DNA from: Acidobacteriota bacterium
GTDB lineage: Bacteria > Actinomycetota > Acidimicrobiia > Spongiisociales > UBA5794
DNA length: 6,620 nucleotides
Reading direction: 5' to 3'
Assembly (NCBI GenBank): GCA_004356175.1
Contig: SMXV01000077.1
Location: forward strand, 1-6,620
Shown: positions 1 to 6,600 of the stretch, piece after piece
Layout: each line of letters opens with the position of its first letter
Position numbering within the stretch: position 1 is the first letter of the stretch
Program-made: the position numbers and the translations under genes
The notes under the pieces: generated by a model
Database searches by the model: none
What the model was told of the DNA's origin: nothing
What the model saw: only the letters and a program-made list of their open reading frames with translations

Positions 1-188
1 GACGTCTGGGCCAGAAGTTGCGCGGGGGTGACGTCACCGAGATCGGCTGCCCGGATTCTTCTGAGGTAGAGACGGATGAATGGCTCGAGTAATGACCTCT
101 GTTCTTCGGAAGTGCCGTCGGGAATCGCGGCAACCACCCTGTCAACAAGAGATGAGCCAGGCGCGAGTGCGCCCGTGGTGCCGGTCAT
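1..188 (-). CDS. N-terminal fragment of a probable large NAD-specific glutamate dehydrogenase (partial)
   Basis: Only the first 62 codons lie in the window; the reading frame is still open at the left edge. The translation begins MTGTTGALAPGSSLVDRVV, and after a variable leader comes a segment ending in LLEPFIRLYLRRIRAADL (about residues 33-50) followed by GDVTPAQLLAQT. That pattern, a helix with FxRxYxRR, then an AxDL turn, then 'xPxxL', resembles the start of the roughly 1600-residue NAD-dependent glutamate dehydrogenase (Bac_GDH, 180-kDa class), which deaminates glutamate to 2-oxoglutarate in the cytoplasm. No catalytic residues are visible, so the assignment rests on this short similarity only. 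The ATG is chosen because no Shine-Dalgarno is needed if the mRNA is leaderless: a TAGCAT hexamer ends 7 nt upstream. It is divergent from the Bax-inhibitor gene. Another protein with a similar N-terminal helix cannot be excluded. Confidence 0.55.
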   Translation of the reverse strand, partial: MTGTTGALAPGSSLVDRVVAAIPDGTSEEQRSLLEPFIRLYLRRIRAADLGDVTPAQLLAQT

Positions 189-195
189 ATCCGCG

Positions 196-201
196 ATGCT
201 A
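196..201 (-). promoter_or_regulatory. Putative -10 hexamer TAGCAT for a leaderless transcript
   Basis: Read on the minus strand, TAGCAT fits the actinobacterial -10 pattern TANNNT and ends 7 nt before the ATG at 188, so transcription would start at or next to the start codon. No good -35 hexamer is visible at 16-18 bp spacing, and no Shine-Dalgarno lies upstream of the ATG. The spacing is identical to that in front of the helicase gene at the other end of the window, which adds some weight. This is an inference from spacing and pattern. Confidence 0.35.
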
Positions 202-262
202 ATGGTCTGTCGTTGGAATGATTGCCAATCCCAGACGGGTACCTTTGGGAATCCGACGACCT

Positions 263-266
263 GAGG
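263..266 (+). promoter_or_regulatory. Ribosome binding site deciding the start of the Bax inhibitor-like gene
   Basis: GAGG, within GAGGGAAGAG, lies 6 nt before the ATG at 273. It supports that ATG over the in-frame TTG at 222, which has no Shine-Dalgarno-like sequence near it. Confidence 0.6.
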
Positions 267-272
267 GAAGAG

Positions 273-1058
273 ATGGCAAACCCGACTCTCGCCAAACATT
301 TCGGACCGTTGCCGCCGACCACGACCGCCTCCGGCTCGTTGGCCGATTCGCAATTCGACGCGGAAAAGGTTCCGTTCACGACGGGCGATCCTGATCCGAT
401 GACAATCAGCGGCACCACAGGAAAGACCGCTGCGCTGTTGGCTCTTGTTGTTGCATCAGGCATGTGGGGCTGGTCACTGGTTGATCCAGACACTGGGTCG
501 AGCGCAATCCCTGGATGGTGGTTCATTGCACTCATCGGAGCGGTGATTCTTGCAATAGTCACAGCGTTCAAGCCGCAGATCGCGAGATTCACGGGTCCGC
601 TCTACGCGGTCACCATGGGTTCGGCCCTTGGAGTCATCAGCCACCTTTATAACGCGGCGTACAACGGCATAGTTCTCCAGGCCATCCTGGCAACATCAGC
701 TGTGTTCATGGTGATGCTTGTGTTGTTCGTCACTGGCACCATCAAAGTGACAGATCGATTCAGGGGAGTCGTGATCGGTGCAACCGTCGGAATCTTCGTC
801 TTCTACCTGGCGACGCTGCTGCTGTCGCTCGTCGGCATCTCGATACCACTCGTTTCAGGACCGTTTGGCATCCTTGTGTCCGTGTTCATCGTGAGCATTG
901 CGGCGTTGAACCTGATGCTCGATTTCGACTTTATTGTTCGTGGAACGGCAGCTGGTGCCCCGAAATACATGGAGTGGTATGGCGCATTCGGACTGACCGT
1001 CACGATTATCTGGATGTATATGGAGATGCTCAGACTGCTATCGCGGATCCGGAATTAG
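273..1058 (+). CDS. Bax inhibitor-1 / YccA family integral membrane protein
   Basis: The protein has 261 residues. The N-terminus MANPTLAKHF followed by a polar stretch (residues 10-45) is typical of actinobacterial YccA-like members of the BI-1 superfamily (TMBIM). About seven hydrophobic segments follow, near residues 51-70, 81-99, 106-124, 132-153, 165-188, 196-215 and 233-254. The family signature is clear at the end of the sixth helix, LNLMLDFDFIVRG (D217 and D219), and again in the last helix, WYGAFGLTVTIIWMYMEML. Characterised relatives include E. coli YccA, which modulates the FtsH protease, and the B. subtilis calcium leak channel YetJ, where paired aspartates gate ion flow. Which role applies here is unknown. 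The ATG at 273 was chosen over a TTG 51 nt upstream because of the family N-terminus and the GAGG. It is followed 7 nt later by the DUF255 gene, so the two are likely co-transcribed. Confidence 0.9.
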   Translation: MANPTLAKHFGPLPPTTTASGSLADSQFDAEKVPFTTGDPDPMTISGTTGKTAALLALVVASGMWGWSLVDPDTGSSAIPGWWFIALIGAVILAIVTAFKPQIARFTGPLYAVTMGSALGVISHLYNAAYNGIVLQAILATSAVFMVMLVLFVTGTIKVTDRFRGVVIGATVGIFVFYLATLLLSLVGISIPLVSGPFGILVSVFIVSIAALNLMLDFDFIVRGTAAGAPKYMEWYGAFGLTVTIIWMYMEMLRLLSRIRN

Positions 1059-1065
1059 TGGCCTG

Positions 1066-3090
1066 ATGTCGAACAGACTTGCGCACGCCACCTCCCCGTA
1101 CCTGCTGCAACACAAGGACAACCCTGTCGACTGGTACGAGTGGGGGCCCGAGGCCTTCGATGAAGCGAACACCCGCGACGTACCAGTGATCCTTTCGGTC
1201 GGTTATGCGACCTGCCACTGGTGTCACGTCATGGCTCACGAATCGTTTGAGGACGTCGACACCGCGAACTTCATGAACGAGCATTTCGTGAACGTCAAGG
1301 TCGACCGAGAGGAGCGGCCAGATGTCGACGCGATATACATGAGAGTGCTCACGGCAACGACGGGTCGTGGTGGATGGCCAATGACAATCTTCCTCACGCC
1401 CGACCAGATGCCAATCCACGCCGGAACCTACTTTCCGAAGGTTTCGATGGGGGGCCACCCGTCGTTCACCGATGTTATGACGGCCGTCGTGCGAGCCTGG
1501 GACACCGATCGCGATGACGCCGTCAAACAGGCCATAACGATTGCGGACAGCCTCAAAGCAAGGGCACCCGAACTCCAGACAGCACCCACCATCGAAGACA
1601 TTGAAACCGCGATACTTCGCATGGCAGCAGGTTTCGATCGCGTCAACGGAGGCTTCGGCGGAGCACCAAAGTTTCCACAGGCGCCTGCACTTGAGCTTCT
1701 GCTTCGGGCGGCAGCCTTGATTCCCGGTACATCGGCAGGAGCATCTGCGAAGGACATGCTGATACGTCAACTTTCCGCAATGGCACGCGGAGGAATCTAC
1801 GACCATCTGGTTGGCGGGTTTGCTCGCTACTCGGTTGACGCGTCGTGGTATGTGCCTCATTTCGAAAAGATGCTGTACGACAACGCACAGCTCGCCCGAA
1901 TCTACCTGAGGGCATGGCAGCTGACCGACATTGAACTCTTTCGCCAGGTGGCGATCGACGTACTCGACTACCTCGACCGAGAGATGGCCGACCCCCGCGG
2001 GGGCCTTCACTCGGGCGAGGACGCCGATTCCGAAGGAATCGAAGGAAAGTTTGCTGTCTGGACATGGGATGAGCTCGGCTCAGTGCTCGGCGACGATAGA
2101 GATCTCGCGGCAGAAATCTACGGCGCCACACCCGACGGAAACTTCGAAGGCGCAAACAATCTTCATCGCTTCGCAAGTATCGAAGCGGTGTCCCGCAACA
2201 CCGGACTCGCACCAGACGAACTGGCGCAGGCCAGGAAGTCAATCGACGACCGTCTCAGAACCGTGAGGGCGAAGCGTGTGCAGCCGGGGCGCGACGACAA
2301 GATTGTCTCAGCATGGAACGCCCTCGCAATCCGAGCGTTCGCCGAAGGAGGTGCAGTGCTCGGTGAGCCACGCTACATGGAGCGAGCAGAATCAATAGCC
2401 ACGTTTCTTCTCACAGATGCTTCACCCGATGGTCAACTCGTACGGTCATGGCGGATCCGGCCAGGGAGTCCTGCATTCGCCGACGACCACGCCGCCCTCG
2501 CCGTCGGGCTGTACGTCTTGTACCAGGCAACCGGAAACGAGCAGTGGTATGAAGCAGCCGAGCAGCACGTCGAGATTCTCAGAAGCGAGTTCGTCGATTC
2601 GAGCGGGGGGTTCTTCAGCACTCGGGAAGACGCAGAACGTCTCATCTCAAGGCCGCGCAACACCCAGGACAGTCCAACGCCGTCGGACAACGCGCTCGGC
2701 CTGGAGGCTCTGCTTCTTCACGCGTCCTACACGGGCGATACGAGTGCGATTGTCGAAGCAGACCGGCTGATGCAATCCTTGTCGCACGACGCGTTGCACC
2801 ATCCGACGTTCGCTGGATACAGCCTTGCGGTTTGGTTGACACATGGGGTGGGGGTCAATGAGGTAGCGTTAGTTGGTCCGGACGAGGGTCGGACAGAGTT
2901 GGAGCGAGTCGTTTGGGAATCGTTCCTGCCCAACGTCGTGCTTGCGTCGAGTAGTTCTGACGCAACGGTTGTTCCGCTCCTGCAAGGACGCGTCGGCTCA
3001 GCAAGTTCACTGGCCTACGTATGCAGGGAGCTGGTGTGCGAGCTGCCTGTGGCGACACCTAAAGCGCTGTCAGATCAGATCAACTTGTGA
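1066..3090 (+). CDS. Thioredoxin-fold DUF255 protein with (alpha/alpha)6-barrel-like domain (YyaL / SPATA20 type)
   Basis: This is a full-length family member of 674 residues. It opens with the diagnostic NRLAHATSPYLLQHKDNPVDW block (residues 3-23). The thioredoxin-like domain (about 1-165) carries GYATCHWCHVMAHESF, with a CxxC pair at C50 and C53, then FVNVKVDREERPDVD and GGWPMTIFLTPD (102-113). The remainder is the helical, glycosidase-like region, with GGFGGAPKFPQ (195-205), GGIYDHLVGGFARYS (242-256), WYVPHFEKMLYDNAQLARIY (261-280), GEDADSEGIEGKF (317-329) and DKIVSAWNALAIRAF (411-425). B. subtilis YyaL and mammalian SPATA20 share this architecture. The biochemical role is not established; a redox function is suggested by the CxxC. 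There is no signal peptide, so it is cytoplasmic. The ATG lies 7 nt after the preceding stop with no clear Shine-Dalgarno, suggesting translational coupling. The 3' end overlaps the opposing small gene by 11 bp. Confidence 0.93.
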   Translation: MSNRLAHATSPYLLQHKDNPVDWYEWGPEAFDEANTRDVPVILSVGYATCHWCHVMAHESFEDVDTANFMNEHFVNVKVDREERPDVDAIYMRVLTATTGRGGWPMTIFLTPDQMPIHAGTYFPKVSMGGHPSFTDVMTAVVRAWDTDRDDAVKQAITIADSLKARAPELQTAPTIEDIETAILRMAAGFDRVNGGFGGAPKFPQAPALELLLRAAALIPGTSAGASAKDMLIRQLSAMARGGIYDHLVGGFARYSVDASWYVPHFEKMLYDNAQLARIYLRAWQLTDIELFRQVAIDVLDYLDREMADPRGGLHSGEDADSEGIEGKFAVWTWDELGSVLGDDRDLAAEIYGATPDGNFEGANNLHRFASIEAVSRNTGLAPDELAQARKSIDDRLRTVRAKRVQPGRDDKIVSAWNALAIRAFAEGGAVLGEPRYMERAESIATFLLTDASPDGQLVRSWRIRPGSPAFADDHAALAVGLYVLYQATGNEQWYEAAEQHVEILRSEFVDSSGGFFSTREDAERLISRPRNTQDSPTPSDNALGLEALLLHASYTGDTSAIVEADRLMQSLSHDALHHPTFAGYSLAVWLTHGVGVNEVALVGPDEGRTELERVVWESFLPNVVLASSSSDATVVPLLQGRVGSASSLAYVCRELVCELPVATPKALSDQINL

Positions 3091-3361
3091 CGTCGCTCGT
3101 CGCTGCAGTGCGCCTGCGAACAACGGGAACAGCCACGATTGCCAGTAGCACGCAGCCAGCAAGAATCGCGAGACCAGCAGCAGTGAACTGGCTCATCGCA
3201 CCCTCAAGCACGACGTCACTACAGGTTGCAGTAAACGTTCCCGCACGTTCGGCGCCGCGGATACCCCATTTGACGGAAGAACACGTCTCCGTGAATAAGA
3301 TGCTGATACCTGTGCCCAAGAAGGTGATAGCTCCGAGCGCGACGACAAATCGCAGCAACAT
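3080..3361 (-). CDS. Small two-helix membrane protein, function unknown
   Basis: I do not recognise a family in this 93-residue protein. It has two clear hydrophobic segments, about residues 3-23 (ending GTGISILF) and 58-80 (AILAGCVLLAIVAV). The intervening loop of about 35 residues contains two cysteines (C27, C47); a third, C70, lies inside the second helix. Arg4 before helix one and VRRR (80-84) after helix two follow the positive-inside rule. They place both ends in the cytoplasm and the loop outside, where C27 and C47 could form a disulfide (inference). Evidence that the gene is real is an AGGAG 6 nt before the ATG and the coherent topology. It is divergent from the hydrolase gene and tail-to-tail with DUF255, whose last 11 bp it overlaps. 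There is no basis for naming a function. Confidence 0.72.
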   Translation of the reverse strand: MLLRFVVALGAITFLGTGISILFTETCSSVKWGIRGAERAGTFTATCSDVVLEGAMSQFTAAGLAILAGCVLLAIVAVPVVRRRTAATSDVTS

Positions 3362-3367
3362 GCTTGA

Positions 3368-3372
3368 CTCCT
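3368..3372 (-). promoter_or_regulatory. Shine-Dalgarno site of the small membrane protein gene
   Basis: AGGAG on the minus strand sits 6 nt before the ATG at 3361, the ideal distance. It is the main evidence that this short minus-strand frame is translated. It also overlaps the in-frame upstream TTG (3364) of the opposite-strand hydrolase, which makes that TTG unlikely as a start. Confidence 0.7.
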
Positions 3373-3465
3373 ACAAGAGGGACGGGCGCTCCCGGCATGG
3401 ACCCGTCTGGACACGCCAAAGGCTATAAACGCTTCATGTGTATCGCCTTCAGATTGGCACAAACG

Positions 3466-3471
3466 AAGGAG
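3466..3471 (+). promoter_or_regulatory. Shine-Dalgarno site deciding the hydrolase start
   Basis: AAGGAG lies 9 nt before the in-frame GTG at 3481. No comparable sequence precedes the in-frame ATG at 3436 or the TTG at 3364, so it fixes the GTG as the most likely start. The rest of the divergent region 3373-3465 shows no convincing -35/-10 pair on either strand; TATAAA at 3424-3429 is the nearest thing to a -10. Confidence 0.65.
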
Positions 3472-3480
3472 CCTCGGTCA

Positions 3481-4488
3481 GTGCACTCGCCAGCCCATCT
3501 TATTCGCATATGGATTGCTTCGGTAGTGGGACTGCTGCAAGCGACACTCTCGCGGCTTCTACTCGGTCCCACGCTCCCGTCGTGGGCTTGGCGCACAGAG
3601 TGGGCGGTGGCCGCGGCTCGTAGCGGAATCGCCGCAGCAGCGAGCGCCAAAGATGATCCCCTGGTCGCAACCATTGGCCTCCACTTCAAGACGCCGCTGT
3701 CCGGTTCAATTGTCGGCACGGTTCACATCAAGCCTTGGGATGGAGGACCCCGCACGGGCGACCAATATGACAGAGTCGGAACGACAACACCGAGAGCGAC
3801 AATCCTTTACTTCCACGGAGGCGGGTATCTGTTTGGGAACCCAGGGACTCATCGCGAACACATAGCACGCCTCGTGGAACGCACTGGCGCACGGGCGATT
3901 ACGCCTGCGTACAGGCTTGCGCCGCAGTACCGATTCCCTATCGCGGTTGATGATGCCATTGCGTCGTATCGACAGCTTCTCGACTCAGGAATCATCCCGG
4001 CCGAGCTGATTATTGCGGGAGATTCCGCGGGCGGTGGCCTTGCTCTCGCGCTGGTTCACCGTGCACGCAGCGAGTCGCTTCCCATGCCAGCCGGTTTGAT
4101 TCTGTTCTCCCCATATGTCGACCTCACACACACGTCCCATACCAATGTGACCAACGCGCCGACGGACTACCTGCCTGTGCGCGAAATGACATCGTCGAAC
4201 GACTGGTACGTCGACGCCGACGACATCGACAATCCAGAGGCTTCGCCACTGAAGGCAGATCTCAGCGGTTTTCCTCCGATGTTGATCCACGTTGGCGCCG
4301 CAGAAATGCTTCTCGCCGACTCGATCAGGCTCGCGGAACATGCTGAACGAGACGGCGTGCAGCACACGATTCATGTCGCCGATGAGATGCCCCACGTCTG
4401 GCCCGCCCTCGCCCCATGGGAGAAAGCCTCACGACTTGCCCTCGAACAATGCGCCCTCTGGATCCCAACAGTGATCCCAAACGTGTGA
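3481..4488 (+). CDS. Alpha/beta hydrolase, hormone-sensitive lipase (HSL) family, probable carboxylesterase
   Basis: The protein has 335 residues from the GTG start. The oxyanion-hole motif YFHGGGYLFGN is at residues 110-120 and the nucleophile elbow AGDSAGGG at 179-186, with Ser182. YRLAPQYRFPIAVDDAIASY (144-163) is the usual HSL block between them. The acid is probably Glu275 in HVGAAEMLLADS and the base His305 in MPHVW. Both Asp and Glu occur at the acid position within HSL esterases, so the triad looks intact. Such enzymes hydrolyse esters of short to medium acyl chains; the substrate cannot be read from sequence. The first 30 residues contain a hydrophobic amphipathic stretch (IRIWIASVVGLLQATLSRLL, 8-27) with no signal peptidase site, which may tether it to the membrane (inference). 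It has its own divergent start region and converges on the helicase, 12 bp apart, with no clear terminator between. Confidence 0.88.
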   Translation: MHSPAHLIRIWIASVVGLLQATLSRLLLGPTLPSWAWRTEWAVAAARSGIAAAASAKDDPLVATIGLHFKTPLSGSIVGTVHIKPWDGGPRTGDQYDRVGTTTPRATILYFHGGGYLFGNPGTHREHIARLVERTGARAITPAYRLAPQYRFPIAVDDAIASYRQLLDSGIIPAELIIAGDSAGGGLALALVHRARSESLPMPAGLILFSPYVDLTHTSHTNVTNAPTDYLPVREMTSSNDWYVDADDIDNPEASPLKADLSGFPPMLIHVGAAEMLLADSIRLAEHAERDGVQHTIHVADEMPHVWPALAPWEKASRLALEQCALWIPTVIPNV

Positions 4489-4500
4489 ACCTTGGGGTCC

Positions 4501-6555
4501 TCAGGTCCAGAGGGTTGATAGGGCAGAGCCGACTGTGTCCTTGCCGGGTGTCCGCCATGAGTCGCCAGGGACATCCTCGGGTGCGCCGGTCGCGGACTCC
4601 ATGAAGGTGTCTTTTGCCGGGTCGAGGAATCTGCTTGGCAGCGCGTACGTGTGGTTTCCGTTCGATGATCGCCTGTGGTGATAGAACCGCTGCGGCACTG
4701 TGACGGCAAGATGGTCCTTTGCGCGCGTCAACGCGACGTATAACAACCTGCGCTCCTCCTCGAGACCGCCCGGTTCCCCCAGCGCCATATCAGATGGAAT
4801 GTTGCCGTCAGCTGCATGGATGACAATGACCGACCTCCACTCTCCACCCTTGGCCGAGTGGATCGTCGACAGTATGAGATAGTCGTCGTCGAGATATGGA
4901 GTGTCGGCGAGATCGCTCGTGCTGTTGGGAGGATCGAGAGTGATCTCCGTCAGGAACCGCGATCGGGTGCCATAGTCCGCAGCAAGAGATGCAAGGTGCT
5001 CGATATCGGCAAGTCGCGCGTCCGCGTTGTCATACCGTTGGTCAAATACTGCGTTACAGAAGTCCCAAAGTCTGTCGATCTGCGTCGATGGACTTTGCTC
5101 ATTGTCGCCACCACCGAGACAGTCGGCGAGTACATCTCGCAGCAGACCGAGCGCCTCTCCTGTCTCCCTGTTCACCGGAAGATCGTACGCCAGGAACGCC
5201 CGCATTTCGTCGGAAGCTGCAGACGCGCCGACGTCCTGGATGTGGGAAAGAATCTTGCTGCCCGTTGCCGGGCCGACACCCGGAAGCATCAGCAGAACCC
5301 TCATCCATGCGAGTTCGTCTCTCGGATTATCAAGAATCCTCAGAAGCGAAAGCAAGTCTTTCACATGTGCGACTTCAAGAAACTTCAGGCCGCCGAACTT
5401 AACGAACGGAATATTTCGGCGGGCCAGCTCGATTTCGAGACCATCGGAGTGGTGTCCTGTGCGGAACAGAACAGCCTGATCTCTGAGATCTATGCCCTGC
5501 TCGCGCATGGCTAGAACCCGGTCGCAGACCCAGTCGGCCTGGGCCGTCTCGTCGAAACATGTCACCAGATCCGGTACCGGTCCAGCCGGTCGCTCGGTCC
5601 AGAGCTGCTTATCAAACGCCGCGTCCGATGCTCCAATGACGGCATTGGAAACCGCAAGTACCTCAGGCGTGGAGCGGTAGTTCTGGTCAAGAACAACAAC
5701 CGTGGCACCCTCGTACTCATCACTGAACCCAAGAATATTCTCAACTCGAGCAGCACGAAACGAGTAGATCGACTGTGCATCATCACCCACGACAGTGAGA
5801 TTTCCGTGCAGCCCGCACAACGAACGAAGAATCTCTGATTGCACAAGGTTCGTGTCCTGATACTCATCGACAAGCACGTGATCGAACCGCCCTCGAACCG
5901 CGTCACCAGCGTCTGAGACGAGCAGCGCTCGCCAGTACAACAGCAAATCGTCGTAGTCGATGACGTTGTGTTCACGTTTCCGCTCGGTGTATGCAACGAA
6001 CAGCTGCCTGAGATCTTCCCCATGGTCCTGACACCACGGAAAACGGGTCTTCAGCGTCTCGGAGAGTTGCGACTGGGCATTTGCCACACGAGAATAGATT
6101 GCGGCAATCGTTTCCTTGCGCGGGAAGCGGACCTTGGCGGTGCCAAAACCATGTTCGGTTCGCAGCATGCCGAACAGAGACTCTGTATCAGACCGATCGA
6201 TAACTGTGAATCCATCTTCGAGGCCAACCGCACGACCATACTCGCGCAGCAGACGGTTGGAGATCGAGTGGAACGTGCCTCCCCACACTCGGCCGTCCGC
6301 ACGACTCTCGATTGATGAAGCTACTCGCTTGAGCATTTCTGCAGAGGCTCTACGAGTGAACGTGAGAAGGAGGACACGGTCTGGAGCGACGCCGCGATCG
6401 ATCAGGTGAGCAACGCGGGCGCCGAGCGTGCGAGTCTTTCCGGATCCGGCCCCCGCTATCACGAGTAGTGGGCCATCAGAATGAAGGACCGCATCACGCT
6501 GTTGCGTGTTGAGCTCGTTCAGATACGCAGCGCCATTGGTGGTATAGTCGAACAT
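4501..6555 (-). CDS. UvrD/PcrA/Rep-like superfamily 1A DNA helicase, ATP-dependent 3'-5'
   Basis: The protein has 684 residues and all SF1A motifs in order: Q-motif LNTQQRDAV (15-23), Walker A AGAGSGKT (34-41), Ia LLTFTRRASAEM (63-74), II DEYQDT (230-235), III VVGDDAQSIYSFR (255-267), IV LDQNYRST (289-296), V STIHSAKGGEW (563-573) and VI EERRLLYVALTRAKD (600-614). PSRFL (640-644) marks the end of the helicase core. These enzymes unwind DNA during repair and replication restart, or strip proteins from it. It is shorter than UvrD/PcrA (roughly 720-780 residues): only about 40 polar residues follow the core, so the C-terminal RNA polymerase-binding module of PcrA is missing. Motif V has Gly-Glu-Trp where UvrD has Leu-Glu-Phe, suggesting a separate subfamily rather than UvrD1 itself. 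The ATG at 6555 is the only usable start near the Q-motif; it lies inside a LexA box, so SOS induction is likely. Confidence 0.92.
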   Translation of the reverse strand: MFDYTTNGAAYLNELNTQQRDAVLHSDGPLLVIAGAGSGKTRTLGARVAHLIDRGVAPDRVLLLTFTRRASAEMLKRVASSIESRADGRVWGGTFHSISNRLLREYGRAVGLEDGFTVIDRSDTESLFGMLRTEHGFGTAKVRFPRKETIAAIYSRVANAQSQLSETLKTRFPWCQDHGEDLRQLFVAYTERKREHNVIDYDDLLLYWRALLVSDAGDAVRGRFDHVLVDEYQDTNLVQSEILRSLCGLHGNLTVVGDDAQSIYSFRAARVENILGFSDEYEGATVVVLDQNYRSTPEVLAVSNAVIGASDAAFDKQLWTERPAGPVPDLVTCFDETAQADWVCDRVLAMREQGIDLRDQAVLFRTGHHSDGLEIELARRNIPFVKFGGLKFLEVAHVKDLLSLLRILDNPRDELAWMRVLLMLPGVGPATGSKILSHIQDVGASAASDEMRAFLAYDLPVNRETGEALGLLRDVLADCLGGGDNEQSPSTQIDRLWDFCNAVFDQRYDNADARLADIEHLASLAADYGTRSRFLTEITLDPPNSTSDLADTPYLDDDYLILSTIHSAKGGEWRSVIVIHAADGNIPSDMALGEPGGLEEERRLLYVALTRAKDHLAVTVPQRFYHHRRSSNGNHTYALPSRFLDPAKDTFMESATGAPEDVPGDSWRTPGKDTVGSALSTLWT

Positions 6556-6563
6556 GTGTTCGA
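6548..6563. promoter_or_regulatory. LexA operator (SOS box)
   Basis: TCGAAC-ATGT-GTTCGA is a perfect match to the mycobacterial/actinobacterial SOS box TCGAAC-N4-GTTCGA. It also satisfies the Bacillus form CGAACRNRYGTTCG. It overlaps the helicase ATG (6553-6555) and adjoins the proposed -10 hexamer, so bound LexA would block polymerase directly. After DNA damage, RecA-triggered LexA self-cleavage should release the gene. A match in this place, before a DNA-repair helicase, makes chance unlikely. Confidence 0.88.
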
Positions 6564-6568
6564 CTATA
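6563..6568 (-). promoter_or_regulatory. Proposed -10 hexamer TATAGT of a leaderless helicase transcript
   Basis: On the minus strand TATAGT (5 of 6 matches to TATAAT) ends 7 nt before the helicase ATG, placing the transcript start at or next to the A of the ATG. There is no Shine-Dalgarno upstream, and the site 17 bp further up (CGTAGT) is a poor -35. Leaderless mRNAs with only a TANNNT element are common in actinobacteria. The inverted repeat gives the plus strand an identical TATAGT at 6543-6548, which could serve a divergent promoter. Confidence 0.5.
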
Positions 6569-6600
6569 CCACGGGTTCGGCAGCGACTACGCTCACCCGC

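Larger units (their letters stand above)
6539..6572. repeat. 34-bp inverted repeat with 16-bp perfect arms around the helicase start codon
   Basis: The left arm GTGGTATAGTCGAACA (6539-6554) is exactly reverse-complementary to the right arm TGTTCGACTATACCAC (6557-6572), separated only by TG at 6555-6556. Symmetry fails at the next pair (6538/6573). The LexA box occupies the centre, but the symmetry runs 9 bp further out on each side than the box needs. This gives each strand a TATAGT hexamer at the same distance from the dyad. Confidence 0.95.

Noticed and set aside
222..272. N-terminal extension of the Bax inhibitor-like gene from a TTG at 222.
   Set aside because: The ATG at 273 has a GAGG at 6 nt and begins with the family-typical MANP; the TTG has no ribosome binding site.
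1992..2003. Perfect 12-bp palindrome CCCCCGCGGGGG.
   Set aside because: Inside the DUF255 coding sequence, where it encodes the conserved DPRGGLHSG segment; explained by GC-rich codons.
1030..2010. Long minus-strand open frame (326 codons) opposite the DUF255 gene.
   Set aside because: Antisense shadow of a confidently identified gene; its product is rich in Cys, His, Arg and Val with no recognisable domain.
3364..3480. 39-residue N-terminal extension of the hydrolase from a TTG at 3364 (or ATG at 3436).
   Set aside because: Neither start has a Shine-Dalgarno, whereas GTG 3481 has AAGGAG at 9 nt; the TTG also overlaps the ribosome binding site of the opposite gene.
4489..4515. Possible bidirectional terminator between the convergent hydrolase and helicase genes (CCTC...GAGG).
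   Set aside because: Only a 4-bp stem with a 7-nt loop and no T-run on either strand; not distinguishable from chance.
4816..5514. Plus-strand open frame of 232 codons opposite the helicase.
   Set aside because: Lies entirely within conserved helicase coding sequence and shows no family motif or ribosome binding site.
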